A DNA stretch of 64,000 nt. Origin: Auricularia sp. M13 (taxonomy: Eukaryota; Basidiomycota; Agaricomycetes; Auriculariales; Auriculariaceae). Below the pieces are notes generated by a model. It was given only the letters and a program-made list of their open reading frames with translations, did no database searches and had not been told where the DNA came from. Both the position numbers and the translations under genes were made by a program. Shown here in pieces: positions 1 to 11,194 of the stretch. The stretch spans positions 4,092,001 through 4,156,000 of the forward strand of contig CM073196.1 of NCBI GenBank assembly GCA_037042915.1. Direction: 5' to 3'. The first letter of the stretch is position 1; each line of letters opens with the position of its first letter.

Positions 1-1131
1 CTGGCAAAGCTTGCGACCGGATACGCAGCATAGCCCAGGAACGCTTGGACTCGCCTGATGTCTCGTTCAAATTCCGCGACTCGCGTCGAGGCACCTTCAC
101 CATCGGCTCGCAGAAGTTCGAGGCCAAGCTGGTCGACCTGCCATGTATTATCGAGGCGCAGAAGACACTGGACCGAAAGAATATGTTCAAGGTGGCCGAC
201 ATCTCGCAGATGCTGGTGCTCGAGCCCGAGCAGACGGGCCGGCAGCAGCGCGACTTCAAGGTCGACGAGTTCATCTGGCCGCACGGCATCACTCCGCCGC
301 TGCACCACGTCCGCAAGCGCCGGTTCCGCAAGCGCATTAACCGCCGCACCATCGAGACCGTCGAGCAGGAGGTCGAGCGGCTGCTCGAGGCGGACGCTGC
401 CGCCGACTCGGTGCAGTATACCGTACTCGAGGGCGTTAACCCCGACCTCTCCGATTCGGAATTCATGGAACGAGACGACTTCGACCCGCAGACGCCCCTG
501 CCCGCGGATGAGGCCGCAACGCCGATGGGCGAGGCTGACGCTGAAGAAGAAGATCAGCAGGAAGAAGCTGAGGATGAGGACGACGCTATGGACGCCGAGC
601 TTGCAGCCGAATTACACCGCGCTATGGACGAGGGCTCGTCTGCCGAAGAAGAGGGCGCAGAGGAAAGCGAAGCTAGCGAGGAGGAGGACGCCGAAGACGA
701 TGACGAGGACGGCGAGGACGACGAGCTCGAAGTCGGCCGCAAACGGCTCAACGAGGAAATCCGCGATCTCGAGTCTGCTGTGGCCAAGAAACATTCCGAA
801 ATTGCCAGCTCGGTGAACCCTCTACTGAAGGTATGCCATGCTACCCGCAATCCCCATCTTCTATGCTAATATCACTTAGAAACGCTTCGAGGATGCCCTC
901 CGCAAGCTGCAAGCCGATGTCGAAATGAAATACGCGCAGAGAGACGCTATCGCGGAGAAGCGTGCCAGACGCAAGGAGCTCAATGCTCGTGCAGACAAGG
1001 GCGAGGCCATGGACGTGGACGCGGAGGAAGAAGAGGAACCAGAGGAAGACGCCGACATGGAGGCCGTTGGCGGCCAAGACTTCGACAACGCTCAGCAGAT
1101 GGATGACGAAGTCGATCCATTATTTGGATAA
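1..1131 (+). CDS. TAF7: TFIID subunit TAF7 (5' end outside window)
   Basis: TAF7 is a subunit of the general transcription factor TFIID in the nucleus. The reading frame is open from position 3, so the true start lies upstream. The TAFII55 N-terminal domain is clear: KLVDLPCIIEAQKTLDRKN, then ADISQMLVLEP, then a FIWPHGITPPLHHVRKRRFR block that matches the family signature FIWxHGITxPLxxVRKRRFR. After it come a long acidic stretch and a coiled segment typical of fungal TAF7. One intron is placed at 831-879 (GTATGC donor, CTAAT branch point, TTAG acceptor, phase 0); the second exon runs from 880 to the TAA at 1129-1131 and ends in DEVDPLFG. Only a short N-terminal piece of the protein should be missing. 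The next gene lies on the same strand about 470 nt downstream. Confidence 0.93.
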
Positions 1132-1599
1132 ACCCCATGGCCATGGCTTCTACGTATTCCTTTACTGGCAAACGTAGCGCTAGAGCCGATGTTCCTCGTC
1201 CTTCATGATGCTGTGAATGGCTATTCTGAATGTAGCCTCTGCTGTGTGCCCGTTCAATTCCTTTGTAGCCTATGGCATGTACTAGTACTCAATGTCATAC
1301 ATTTGCCCTTGTAGTATATTCTGCACAATTGTGGGGGCTTCAGTGCGGTATAGATCCGGCGAGTTGAGTTTCTCTTTCTTCCGGTCCGTGACGAGGGCGA
1401 TGAACAAGCCAATATACAAGGCGGCGGGCGAAATTTAGAGCACAAAGGCGGTTTCTGCGCCGTCCTCGTTAAGAGTTTTGAGGATGCAGAGGCTCAGAGC
1501 GGCCGGCGTAAATGCAGGCGAAGGCCGGCAAATTGCCAGTGGCTTCAACTTGTTAACCTGTCCGCCACCACTATCCCCAACCTTGGCCACTGACCTCGT
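1132..1599. other. TAF7 3' flank and USP48 promoter region
   Basis: There is no convincing gene here. Short antisense ORFs at 1254-1445 and from 1435 onwards have no recognisable features and run into the USP48 coding region. The stretch presumably holds the TAF7 3' UTR and the USP48 5' region. Confidence 0.5.
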
Positions 1600-4500
1600 A
1601 TGTCGAAGAAGCGCGCAACGCAGCCGAAGCGAGGGCTCGAATGGGGCTGGGTCGGCACCATCGCGCGCGACGCCGCGGAAATAACGCCAGATATGCGGCT
1701 TAGGACGTGTGGGCTGGCGAAGGCCAACAAATGGCCGCTGTGTGCCAACAAATACGCTCAACTGGACGGCGGCGACGCGCGCGGCAAGAAGAGGCCGCGT
1801 CTGGACTCGTCCAGCAGCGTGGTGGGCCGCGACGACGACGATTACGACGACGACGAGGTGGATTATGATTGCTCCAAGAAGGCCTGCAAGTCCAATCCAA
1901 ACTGTCTGAATTGGCTCGGCCAGGACGAATGGGAAGATGAAGGTCCGTATATTGTCTAACCTGACTACATGCTGGCTGACTGAGGATATTCGTGTAGGTG
2001 CTGCGAGGGCGAAGTTCATGAAGGTCAATAAGCTGGGGCCCAACCCAGCAAGCAGAGCTCGCAAGGGCAATGTGCCAGTTGGCCTCAAGGCATGTCTACT
2101 ACACTACAGAGTCGCATATATGCTCATGGACGTAGAATCTCGGTGCCACATGTTATGTGAACGCGTTCCTCCAGGCATGTGCTTGCAATGTGTGACATTC
2201 CGTCGACGTCCTGAACCTATGCAGATTTGGTTCCAGCACCTTGCTTTCCGAGAGGGGGTCTATCGCTGTCGTCCTTCCACGGAAAATGGCGTCTTGCTGG
2301 AGGTCGGTGGGCTGTACGCGTCACAACGTACCCACTGATGCAGTACGCAGAGTTCGCCTGTCTTCCAACTCCAGACCACCTTTGCGGGCCTGCAGAACAG
2401 TCGTCAAAAAGCTTTTGACCCGCAAAGGCTCGCCGACAGTCTGAAGCTCTCCGCGGCGGTGCAACAAGATGCCCAAGAGTGCGAATGACACCGCAGTTAG
2501 TCTCTGCAACGCTCACACGCTCCACAGGTTCGCAAAGCTGTTTCTTGATCATCTCGATGCACAATTCCGTATGCAGGAGGTGGCGAGCCTAAAGTCGCTC
2601 GTTCCAGACCAGGTTCATTCGCTCGGGTTCTGTGTCTTCGTGCTTCTGACACTTCGGGGCAGTTCCAAGGCAAGATGATCTACGCAAACGTCTGCAAGAA
2701 CTGCAAGACGCGCTCAGAGCGGCCGGACGAATTCCACGAGCTTGTCATCAGTCTGAAGGTCGGCGTTCCATCCTCCTAGCTGTGCATATATTGATAGCCT
2801 GGCAGCCAAACTGCAAACTACAAGACCAGCTTGCAGAGCTGCTAAAATCGGAGCAACTAACTGGGGATAATAAGTGTGTATATGCGCTTCATTCAGTACC
2901 ATACTGTTGCTAACAGCACTGAAAGGTACGACTGCTCGACGTGCAAATCACACCAGAACGCCGTTCGGCATACCGAGCTGCACGAGATCCCGCCCGTACT
3001 TCACTTTACGATGGTCCGCTTTGTCTGGGACGCCAGCGGCGAGCGCAGGAAGTCCAAGGACGCCATCAAGTTTCCGATGTCCATCGACATGGGCCCGTAC
3101 CTCACGCCGAAGAGCTCGTCGTGCATGTACGATCTCCGCGGTATATTATTGCACAAGGGCGCAAGCGCGCACCACGGGCATTACGAAAGCCAGGTCTACG
3201 ACATGTCGTACGTTGCGACGATTCTTGGTTCGTGGCCGCTAATCTCAGAGATCTGCAGGCGCGGAAAATGGTACAACTTCAACGACGACTACGTTAACGA
3301 GGTCGATATTGAAGAGAAGATCAAAAGCGACTCTCCAGAGGCGTCAACGTCCAAGCCCTTGAAGCGCGCCGGACGACCGACCGTTATTCCTGACAGCGAG
3401 GATGAAGACGAGATTCAAATCATCGAGTGTGTAGCACATTCGCTGCATATCCTTTTTCTAGGACGCTTACGTTGATACAGGAAGCCAGCTGCAACCAACA
3501 ATGTTGGATATCTTTCGTCAAAAGAGGCATATATGCTCGTATACGCGCGTCGTTCGACGCCTGTAAATGGCCGAGACGTTGATGCCATGGATGTGGACGA
3601 GGCGCCGGCGGTCAAGATTCCAGAACCCCCGCGAGAGGCCCGTGCAAGAATTGAAGAGATGAACGACGCCCATGTGGCCGCGTGCGCAGACTACCAGGAG
3701 AGGTACACCGCTTTATTCATCTATGTACACCTGTGGCTTCGTTCTTATCTATCAACCGCGCAGGCTGAAGCGACTCACCGCTCAATTCGAAGAACTGCGC
3801 GACGCAAAACGCGCTGTTTATCGGTCATGGAACGTGACCGATTTATCAGACGTGCGTCGCCGCGCCCTCTTTTGCGTCTGGTTGCTAACGATTCAACGCA
3901 ATGTAGCCGTCTGTCATAGTCAGCCGTACTGCCCTGACGGATTGGCTTGAACGCGGCCTGGAATCCAAGCAGGGCGAAACGACTCGGAAGCGGTCTGCCA
4001 GTGATGCTACACTCGATGGTGACACGGAGGCGACGGCTTGGGATGGCATGGACACGGACAACATCCGCAAAGCCGCTTCCGACTCGTACACTCCCGAAGA
4101 AGAGCTGGATAAGATCGATAATTCGGATATAGAGTGCTGGCACAACCGGCTAGACCCTGGAAAGGCCGGCGAGATGAAACGCATTACGAAGGTGCGTCTG
4201 CCTTCAAGTATGCGCACAACATCTTCACTGACAACGCGCCAGGCTGCATATGACCTGATTGTTCGTGGAACGCGGTGCGATTTCAAGCCTCTGTTTAGGA
4301 CGACGGATGTGTGCGAAGACTGCGTCGAGACAACTTTCAATGGTATGCGCGATTTCCCACTAAACAGAGGGACGTCTCTGATGTACCGTGCGAACAGAGA
4401 AGTACTATGCGCAAGCGCACCCCAACCTTGTCGAGCAGTTCGACGAATTCTGCAAGGATAGCACGGAAGATCCTGGCAGCGTTTGGATATCCAAGGCTTG

Positions 4501-6071
4501 GCTCAAGGGTACGTATGCTCGTTCATGGCCATTATCTTCCTTGACGCGCGGCGGCGGTAGACTGGAAGTTGAAGATGCCTAAAATGCACAAACCCGGAGT
4601 GGATGACCCTGCACCCGACGAAGACGAGTATGCTCGGCACTGCAAGTGTGAGCACGGCGGCCTCACCACCAATACTTCGTTACGTCGCAAAATCCCAGCA
4701 AAGGTCGGCCTCTGAAGCCTTGTCAACTCTACGCCTCTCTGAACGAAGCTGCAGGCTGCAGAGTTATTGCACTCGGTGTTCATCGACTGGCGTCCCATGT
4801 CTGCCTCTGACGAAGAATGTCCTATTTGCCAAGTCGAAGTCAGCACTTCGAAGGCAGACCGGCGACAACGGCAGACGCAGGCGGAGAACGAGAAGGTTCG
4901 TCTTAATCTACAATTTAGACGTGGGCCTAAGATTATGCAGCAACAATTGAGGGGTCTTTATATCGACGAGCTGCGCATAGTCGACAATCCGACCGACAGC
5001 AACGAACGATACGCAATAGTCCCAGCCTCGTTCATGAACGCGTGGTACAAATGGCTCAATAAGCCCACGGAGCACCCGCGACCCGAGGCGCTCGATTGCA
5101 GCGAGCTTCTATGCCAGCATGACCTGCTATGCGTTGACCCAAACAAGAGGGGCGACCGTTCCACGATCAGGTTTATACGAGAGGCTGATTTCCTCACTCT
5201 TGTTCAACTGTGCGTGCGCACGCAAAGATAATACGACGCATCTCTAATCGCATATTCTGCAGGCATCAAGGTGGACCACAGATCATGGCACGTGGTCAGA
5301 GCGATACGAGCCCAATGCGCATACAGCCCGACCGCGAGATCTGCGAGGCCTGTCGAACTGAGCGGTAAGTTCTACACACTGCATTTCTACGTATCTAAGA
5401 GTATGTAGGTTGAGCAATTACGAGTACGGAGAAGTCACCATATCCTTCCTCGACGACGACGATCCTTTGCCCACGCCCGACGCGTACGAGCTGTCCAGCG
5501 GATCGACAACGCCCCCTCAGACAGCGGCGAAGAGTAATGGCATGAAGCACTATGGTCTGCGGCAGAAGGCACGCAACAAGCAGCGTCGCGAGATCCAAGT
5601 CACCATTCAACGGCATAACCTTGTCAAGGCCATAAAGACCGAGGTATGTGATCAGGTTTAGTTTGCGCATCTGTCTTATTCTTTGTGCAGATCTCGCAGG
5701 AGTGCAGAATCCCGATGTCGCGGCAGCGCCTCTTTCTACGGGGCGAAGAGCTCACGAAGATGCAGACGCAGACGGTCAGCGAAGCGGGCATCCTGCCCGG
5801 GGATGTGCTCGAGTTGCGCACCGAGCGCGCCCCTTCCGACGCCTTCTCGTCCCGCGGGGATGAAGGCTTTGGAGGGACGCTACTGAGTGGCAGTGCCGCG
5901 ATATATTCGTCCACAGCTGCAGGCAAGCGCGCAGCGTCGTCTTCGCCGCCACCGAAGGCCCCAGAGCCAGAGGCTCGCGAACCCTCCCCCGAACTTATTT
6001 CTTGCCCCCAATGCACCTTCAAGAATGAGCCCGGTAGTTTGACCTGCGAAATTTGCGACGCTGGACTCTGA
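1600..6071 (+). CDS. USP48: USP48-type ubiquitin C-terminal hydrolase with DUSP, Ubl and RanBP2-type zinc finger
   Basis: This deubiquitinase has a peptidase C19 (USP) core built from many short exons. The start MSKKRATQPKRG at 1600 leads into GWVGTIARDAAEITPDMRLRTC and CSKKACKSNPNCLNWLGQ, the cysteine motif that precedes the catalytic domain in USP48. The Cys box NLGATCYVNAFLQ is at 2136-2174. QQDAQE follows near 2470, FAKLFLDHLDAQF near 2528, the His box HHGHYES near 3160 and WYNFNDDYV near 3270. DUSP-like modules follow (VSRTALTDWLERGL; VWISKAWLKDWK; PASFMNAWYKWL). A ubiquitin-like fold then starts near 5580 and the protein ends in a RanBP2-type finger (CPQCTFKNEPGSLTCEICDAGL region, 6003-6068). 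Two introns around the Cys-box exon use GC donors (2090-2135 and 2175-2224). Family identity is firm; a few of the roughly 15 splice junctions are approximate. Confidence 0.93.
2136..2174 (+). other. 39-nt catalytic-cysteine micro-exon flanked by two GC-AG introns
   Basis: This exon encodes exactly 13 residues, NLGATCYVNAFLQ, containing the nucleophilic Cys of the USP domain. The upstream intron 2090-2135 starts GCATGT after ...PVGLK. The downstream intron 2175-2224 also starts GCATGT, and the next exon begins IWFQHLAFRE. Both introns are phase 0. No GT donor nearby preserves the GLK-NLGATCYVN-AFLQ-xWF continuity expected from the family. Confidence 0.82.
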
Positions 6072-6247
6072 TGCTATATTTTCCCTTTGATCTCTCTGGG
6101 ACTTGTATGTTAGAGGATTTGGAAATCTACCCTGATCGCGAGAATTCCTTCAAATTCTGGGCTCTGGCTTCACCCGCGATGCTGAGTAGAATACATACGA
6201 AACCTCGTTTTCATCGTCCGTACCGTACAACACAATATAAATGAAAT

Positions 6248-7553
6248 CTACAACTTGCTCTCAACATTTTCCGAGATCTTCGACACCCGTACAATCCTGT
6301 GAAGCGACATGTCAGGATACGCGACGAGATGTAAACAACGACGCACAGTTTCCCGGTGTTGCCACCGTTGTAGAGCAGAGGGAGGGCCTCCGGCGCAGAC
6401 TTGAGGCCGTCGACGATGTGGAATTTGCGCTTCAGCTTGCCCTGCGCGATCCACTCCTGCATCTCCTTGATTGCAGGGCCGAAACGATCGACATAGTCGA
6501 ATACCAGGAAGCCCTCCATGCGCGCGCGCTGGGAGATGAGGTTCAGGTAGCCCGTGAGGCCCTTTGGGTTGGGGTTATCTGTGGCGCACGGTCAAGCTGC
6601 GAAGGGAAACGCGAAAATCCACGACGCTCACTGTAGTCCGAGATGCCACCGCACACGACGATCCGCGCGAACTTGTTCATCCGCGTCAGCGCAAAGCTGA
6701 GGATGTCGCCGCCGACGTTGTCAAAGTAGATGTCGAAGTAGCCGACGTTCTTCTTGAACTGGTCGTAGAAATCTGCGTCTTTGTAGTTGAGTGCCTTCTT
6801 TACGCCGAGCTCCTCCTCGAGCCATTTGCATTTGTCTGCAGAGCCGGCGATGGCGTAGACTTCCAGCCCCTTGAGGACACCCAGCTGGCAGACGATCGAG
6901 CCAGTCGCGCCTGCCGCGCCGGAGACCAAGAGCTTCTCGCCGGGCTTAGGCTTACCGATGTCGAAGAGGCCAAAGTAGGCCGTCATGCCTGCAGAGCGTG
7001 AGCTAGTGCGTAGTTCAATTGTGACACTGCCGCATACCAGTGCTGCCAAACGGCCCCAGAAAGTCAAGAAGCTGACCGCCAGCAGGCACTCTGCGGAAAT
7101 GGCGGTCAGCGATAGTCCAGCCACATGTCGAGAGCGTACTGTTTCAGCTGGAGGAGCTTGTCGTCAAGTTTTGCATAGTCCACCCAGCCTACAGCATTGA
7201 TGAGAACAAAACGCATAGCGAGCAAGCATGAACAACGTACCAAACGCGCCCTTCACGGTATCGCCAACCTTGAACTTGCTGTCCTTGCCAACCTTGATGA
7301 CCGTACCAAGCCCCTCTGCGCGCATAGTCTCGCCGATCTGGACGGGCGGCACGTAGTTGCGCTTGTCGTTGAGCCAGCTGCGCATTGCGGGGTCGAGGCT
7401 GAGGTAGTCGACGGCGACGAGCGCCTGGTGCTCGCCGGGTTCAAGGTCGGCTGCCGGCTGCCCCTCCTCGATGCGGAATGTCTGGTGTGGGATGATATCC
7501 CCAACGGGGCGCTCGGCGAGGACAATGCGAGTGTATGTTTTTGGCAGCGACAT
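6248..7553 (-). CDS. NADP-dependent MDR oxidoreductase (prostaglandin reductase / alkenal reductase type)
   Basis: This is a cytosolic zinc-independent medium-chain dehydrogenase/reductase that likely reduces activated C=C bonds with NADPH. The start is MSLPKTYTRIVL at 7553; upstream in-frame Met codons add only non-conserved residues. Visible motifs are DYLSLDPAMRSWLND, MRAEGLGTV, LLDFLGPFGSTGMTAYFGL, the nucleotide-binding SGAAGATGSIVCQLGVLKG and YFDNVGG, and then the C-terminal KRKFHIVDGL. The last exon is joined by an intron so that GKL continues to IVRVSKISENVESKL, with the stop at 6248. There are about five exons. No zinc ligands are seen, as expected for this subfamily. It converges with USP48, leaving 176 nt between the two stops, and diverges from SDH4 across about 310 nt. 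The physiological substrate cannot be told from sequence. Confidence 0.9.
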
Positions 7554-7862
7554 GTCGTGAGTGAATGAGCGGCGCATTGAAATTCGTGGCGTGGTCTTAA
7601 AGGTCAAGAAGTGAACGTGAATGCTCCGGATCATCGTTCAACGTTGCATTGGGGGCCGGTATGCACCATGCCCCGGTTATGAATGCTACGGTCATGATCT
7701 ATAATCCAGCTAAGGGGTGCGCTGGGGTTGGGATGTAAGCTGCCAAGTTGACCGGGAAGGAAAGGACGAACGTGAAGATCCTGGCACCAGTGAGGTCGGC
7801 GCTTGCAGTCATAAACTCCGCAAATCATCCTGTTGTCATCTTCGTCAACGGTCAACTGACAA
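7554..7862. promoter_or_regulatory. Divergent promoter region between MDR oxidoreductase and SDH4
   Basis: These 309 nt separate the head-to-head start codons at 7553 (minus) and 7863 (plus). They must hold both promoters and 5' UTRs. I found no clear TATA box for either gene, and short ORFs here show no protein signature. Confidence 0.6.
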
Positions 7863-8406
7863 ATGCTCTCAGCGCGACCGGCCTTGCTGGCGGGACGTGC
7901 TGTATGGCGGCGGCCATCGACTGCGCAAAAGTTGCTCTTGCGCACCGCTGCCACTGCTGCGTACGTGCCAGGCGGCCCGATTCCACGCGGCACGGTCAAC
8001 GACGGGCTTCCGTTCCCAACACCGTCGCGCGCGCACGGCTCGCACCACTGGGCCTTTGAGCGTCTGCTCAGCGCAAGCTTGGTTCCACTCACCGTTGCTG
8101 CATACGCAACGAGCGCGAGCCCATACCCGGTCCTGGATGGCATCCTCGGCGTGTCGCTCGTCATGCACTCGCACATTGGCTTCGACCAGCTCGTCGTTGA
8201 TTACCTGCACAAGCGCAAGTTCCCCATCCTCGGGCCAATCGCGACCTGGTTGCTGCGCTTTGCTACGGTTGGCACGCTCTACGGTGTATATGAGTTCAAC
8301 ACCAACGACATTGGTGAGTGCCCCTTACTCTCAAGTTCGTTTGGAACACTACTAACTTGTCGTTATAGGCCTGACTGAACTTATCAAGCGGGTATGGCAT
8401 GCCTGA
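7863..8406 (+). CDS. SDH4: Succinate dehydrogenase membrane anchor subunit (CybS, Sdh4)
   Basis: This is the small membrane anchor of respiratory complex II in the mitochondrial inner membrane, contributing to haem b and ubiquinone binding. The start MLSARPALLAGRAVWRR looks like an Arg-rich, acid-free mitochondrial presequence. The CybS core follows: SHHWAFERLLSASLVPLT, then VMHSHIGFDQLVVDYLH, whose His residues fall in the haem/quinone region, then a third hydrophobic segment and VYEFNTNDIGLTELIKRVW. One intron, 8314-8368, has a GTGAGT donor, CTAAC branch point and TATAG acceptor and splits the Gly codon of NDIG. The spliced product is 162 residues, the usual length. The coding sequence ends with TGA at 8404-8406. 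Confidence 0.94.
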
Positions 8407-9055
8407 TCCTGCGCGGGCCTTATCTTGCCTGTTCGTATTATGTCGCGAAGAAATCAAAGCTCTGCAATCTGCTGTCCGGTTCGCTGGCTTTCAGCGGTGG
8501 TTCTATGAGCGGCGCACCTGCATGAGCCCTTAGCGTTGTCGGCAGATGAGGGTCAATGTACAACCCAATGACCCTTCATCTGCGCTGGGATATCGGTCGC
8601 AGCCCTGGCCGCAAGACTTTGAAGCAACGCACCCGACATCGCTTTGTGGGCCAACAGTATGTATGTACGCGTTTTGAGTGGCGCTTCCTGCGAGGACTCT
8701 GCAGGGCTTGCACCGTCAGTAGCACGCTCGCCTTACTCCTGGTATGCACTCAAAGGGACAGTTCTCATCTTGGGCAAGGTCTTCATGTGGACGGCCTGAA
8801 TGGTGGTAACGTGGTGCTGGGAAGATTAACTGGGAGTTTGCTTTTGAAGCCTTGTTCGCACGCGCTCGCGGGATTCTGGAATGGCCGTCAAACAACGAGA
8901 CAAGAGTATCATATCAAAAGGCATGCGCAATGTTCGAGAGCGGGCTCGCGTCACTAAACGCGTCGCCCTTGGGCACATAAAGTAGACGATTGAGAAAATA
9001 CAGCTACCGTAAGCATAGAGGAATCCAGATGCATGTCCGAGACCGATGTTCCTGT
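8407..9055. other. Intergenic, 3' flanks of SDH4 and the convergent 9.1-9.8 kb gene
   Basis: There is an unremarkable ORF at 8556-8957 (+) with no recognisable motif and unconvincing composition. I see nothing else supportable here. Confidence 0.5.
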
Positions 9056-9758
9056 CTAATCGTCGCCAAAAAATTCGACCTCGAGCATAGGGTCGCTCAC
9101 GCGCCGCGAGGAGGGCTTGGAGGTGTTGTTCCGCGCCGCCAATGTCAAGCGCTCGAGCTTTGCTTTCGCTTTAGCCTTCGCTTTCTTTTTGGCGGCCTTT
9201 AGCTTGAGGAAGCTGGCGTAATTCTCTTTGGAGCTGGGCGGACGCGTGACGACAGGGGTGGGCGTGACATCCATCTTGGCTGGAGACGATTCGCGGTCGG
9301 AAGGCTGGGTCAGGTCGCTGCTGCTGCTACCGCCGCGTTTTCTGGGTGACGACGAGGACATGGCGGCCGCGAGCCGCTGCTTGGCCTCGCGCGCCCGCTG
9401 CTTGACCTGCTCCGCGCGCACTGCCATGTCAATCTTCAGCTTGAGCTGCTGTGCGTGCTTGGCCCCGTTACGGTGGTGCTTCCTGCCGCACGGTCAGCTC
9501 CCGTAGCTACGCGCGTAGCAGTGACAGCAGATTTCGACAGACATTCCGTTGAAGCCAGAAGTGCCCACGCGTATAGTTTGGCCGCAGACGCATGTTAACG
9601 AGGCACCGGTGTCCCACTGCAGTCATAATGTCAGTAGCTGAAAGACAGCTGTCAGGAACCCATTGTCCACGCACGCGTTCGCCTGTTCTTGGGTCTATGT
9701 GCGAGTCTGCGCGCCAGCTGGGCTCGGCAAACTTGAATTCCGAGGAATAATCGCCCAT
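9056..9758 (-). CDS. Unrecognised small protein with paired Cys motif and Lys/Ala-rich tail
   Basis: I do not recognise this gene. The start is MGDYSSEFKFAEPSW at 9758. After an intron that begins right after GERVRGQW, a second exon reads LTCVCGQTIRVG...GMSVEICCHCY, a C-x-C ... C-C-x-x-C arrangement that could bind zinc. A further junction near 9490-9510, which I could not place exactly, leads into KHHRNGAKHAQQLKLKIDMAVRAEQ and a helical basic region. The tail is Ser-rich and then strongly Lys/Ala-rich (KAAKKKAKAKAKAKLERL) before the acidic end EVEFFGDD. The basic tail suggests a nucleic-acid-associated or nuclear protein. Mitochondrial bL31 and Rpr2-type zinc ribbons were considered, but neither fits well. 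Confidence 0.6.
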
Positions 9759-10097
9759 GGAAAGGGTATGAGATAGATTGCAGAGGGTCTGGATGAGCGA
9801 AGATGGTTGTAGTCCGTGGTGAAGGATAAAGAGCGGAGTTTATTTACGCGTCGCGTATTTGATGCCGCACAAAGCTGTCATCTAGATGGCATGAACCGGG
9901 CCGCATATCGACTTGGATAGGATAGAAGGAACATGGAAGTGGGTCAGATCGTTTTGCTTCTAACTTGAAGTGCCGTTTCACACTGAACCCTCTCTTGATG
10001 CTTTGCAGAAACAGGTCTCCGAGGGTCACGACCGCAAAGCCGATTCTCGGTGTCCGATTCATTCCTTGATGTACAAAGATTCAAAATAAAGACGCAA
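9759..10097. other. Intergenic
   Basis: I see no gene or clear regulatory element in these 339 nt. A 72-residue antisense ORF at 9844-10062 has no supporting feature. Confidence 0.5.
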
Positions 10098-11169
10098 TCA
10101 GTTCAGAACATCCTTCCACTAGAATGAGGGTCAGCGCAACATTTAAGCGATCATCACTTTGCCACTTACGAAAGTGCGATAGTGCTCTCCCGTGCCAGCC
10201 GCGTCAATCTTCTTGATGTCCTCTTCTGAGAGATCAGGCAGGCTTTCTGTATCGACGATCTCCTTCATACGACTTTCCTTCGAGGTTGTGCTGCGTGTTA
10301 CCCCAATAAGTGCGACGCCGAGAGAGACCAGACTTATAAGAGACGCACGTAACGGCGATGATGCCCTTCTGAATGAGCCACTTGATGAGAATCTGGCCGT
10401 GTGTCGCCTTTCCGCCTGCATGGCGCGCCTGGATGTCCTTGAGGACGGCGTCGACCGGGCCGTTGGTCTTGCGGAACAACGGCGTGAGGCCGCCGTACGA
10501 GGCCGTGACGATCCCTTTCTTTGCGGAGAAGGCGAGCAAGTCGCGAGTCGCATCGAGCAGGTACACATGGAACTCGATCTATGGGTGCCGAACAGCAACC
10601 GCGACGGTTGCCAGTCAGCGGAGTCCCGCAAGGAGCAATCCTCATAGCAGCGAGCGGCGCACCTGGTTCACCGCGGGCACGATGCGCGCAGTCTCGAGAA
10701 TATCTTCCAGATCCTGGACCATGAAGTTGCTGACGCCAATCGACCGGGTGAGGCCCTCCTCCTTGAGGTCTTCGAGCTGTTTCCACACGCCCTGCAGCGT
10801 CTTCTTGCCGTCCGGCGCGCGGTGCTGGGTGGGCGAGTGGATGAGGAATAGATCGACGTAGTCCACCTGGAGCTTCTTGAGGCTCTCAACGAGCGTGTCG
10901 CGCACGGTCTTGCCGGCCGGCAGCGCCGTCAGCTTCGTCACGATGTAGAGCGACTCGCGCGGCACGCCCGCGCTCGCAATCCCCGCGCCCAGCGAGTCCT
11001 CGTTCCCGTAGATCTGCGCGCCGTCCAGGTGCGTGAGGCCGGCCTTGATCGCGAGGGCGGTGACATCGCGAACGTCCTTCTTGTAGAGCGCCGTGCCCGT
11101 CCCCCAGGCAATGGCGGGGATGCGGGTGCCGTCGTTGAGCAGGAAGGTGCGGATCTTCGAGGCCGACAT
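10098..11169 (-). CDS. Aldo-keto reductase (AKR3-like, Gcy1/Ypr1 type)
   Basis: This is an NADPH-dependent carbonyl reductase with a TIM-barrel fold. The preferred start is MSASKIRTFLLNDGTRIPAI at 11169. The catalytic tetrad is visible: Asp and Tyr in THLDGAQIYGNE, Lys in YIVTKL and His in DLFLIHSP. GVSNFMVQDLEDIL and the coenzyme-phosphate region near ILIKWLIQKGIIAVT follow. Introns near 10.64 kb and 10.3 kb are needed to link ARIVPAVNQ to IEFHVYLLDATRDLL and AVT to TTSKESRMKEI. A last GTAAGT intron joins HYRTF to WKDVLN and the TGA at 10098-10100; without it the protein would read through to a stop at 10143. An in-frame upstream Met (11241) would add a hydrophobic N-terminus ending in six Tyr encoded by a trinucleotide repeat. 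Confidence 0.9.
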
Positions 11170-11173
11170 GTCG

Positions 11174-11194
11174 TTGTAGTAGTAGTAGTAGTAG
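11174..11194. repeat. GTA/TAC trinucleotide microsatellite
   Basis: This is a run of about six GTA units just upstream of the preferred AKR start. It reads as consecutive Tyr codons in the AKR frame on the minus strand. Its copy number is likely to vary between strains. Confidence 0.8.

Noticed and set aside
554-850. Antisense ORFs opposite the acidic region of TAF7
   Set aside because: They are Ser-rich mirrors of Glu/Asp-rich codons, with no start context or independent signal; TAF7 explains the region.
8556-8957. 133-residue plus-strand ORF downstream of SDH4
   Set aside because: No motif, no promoter feature and no partner exons.
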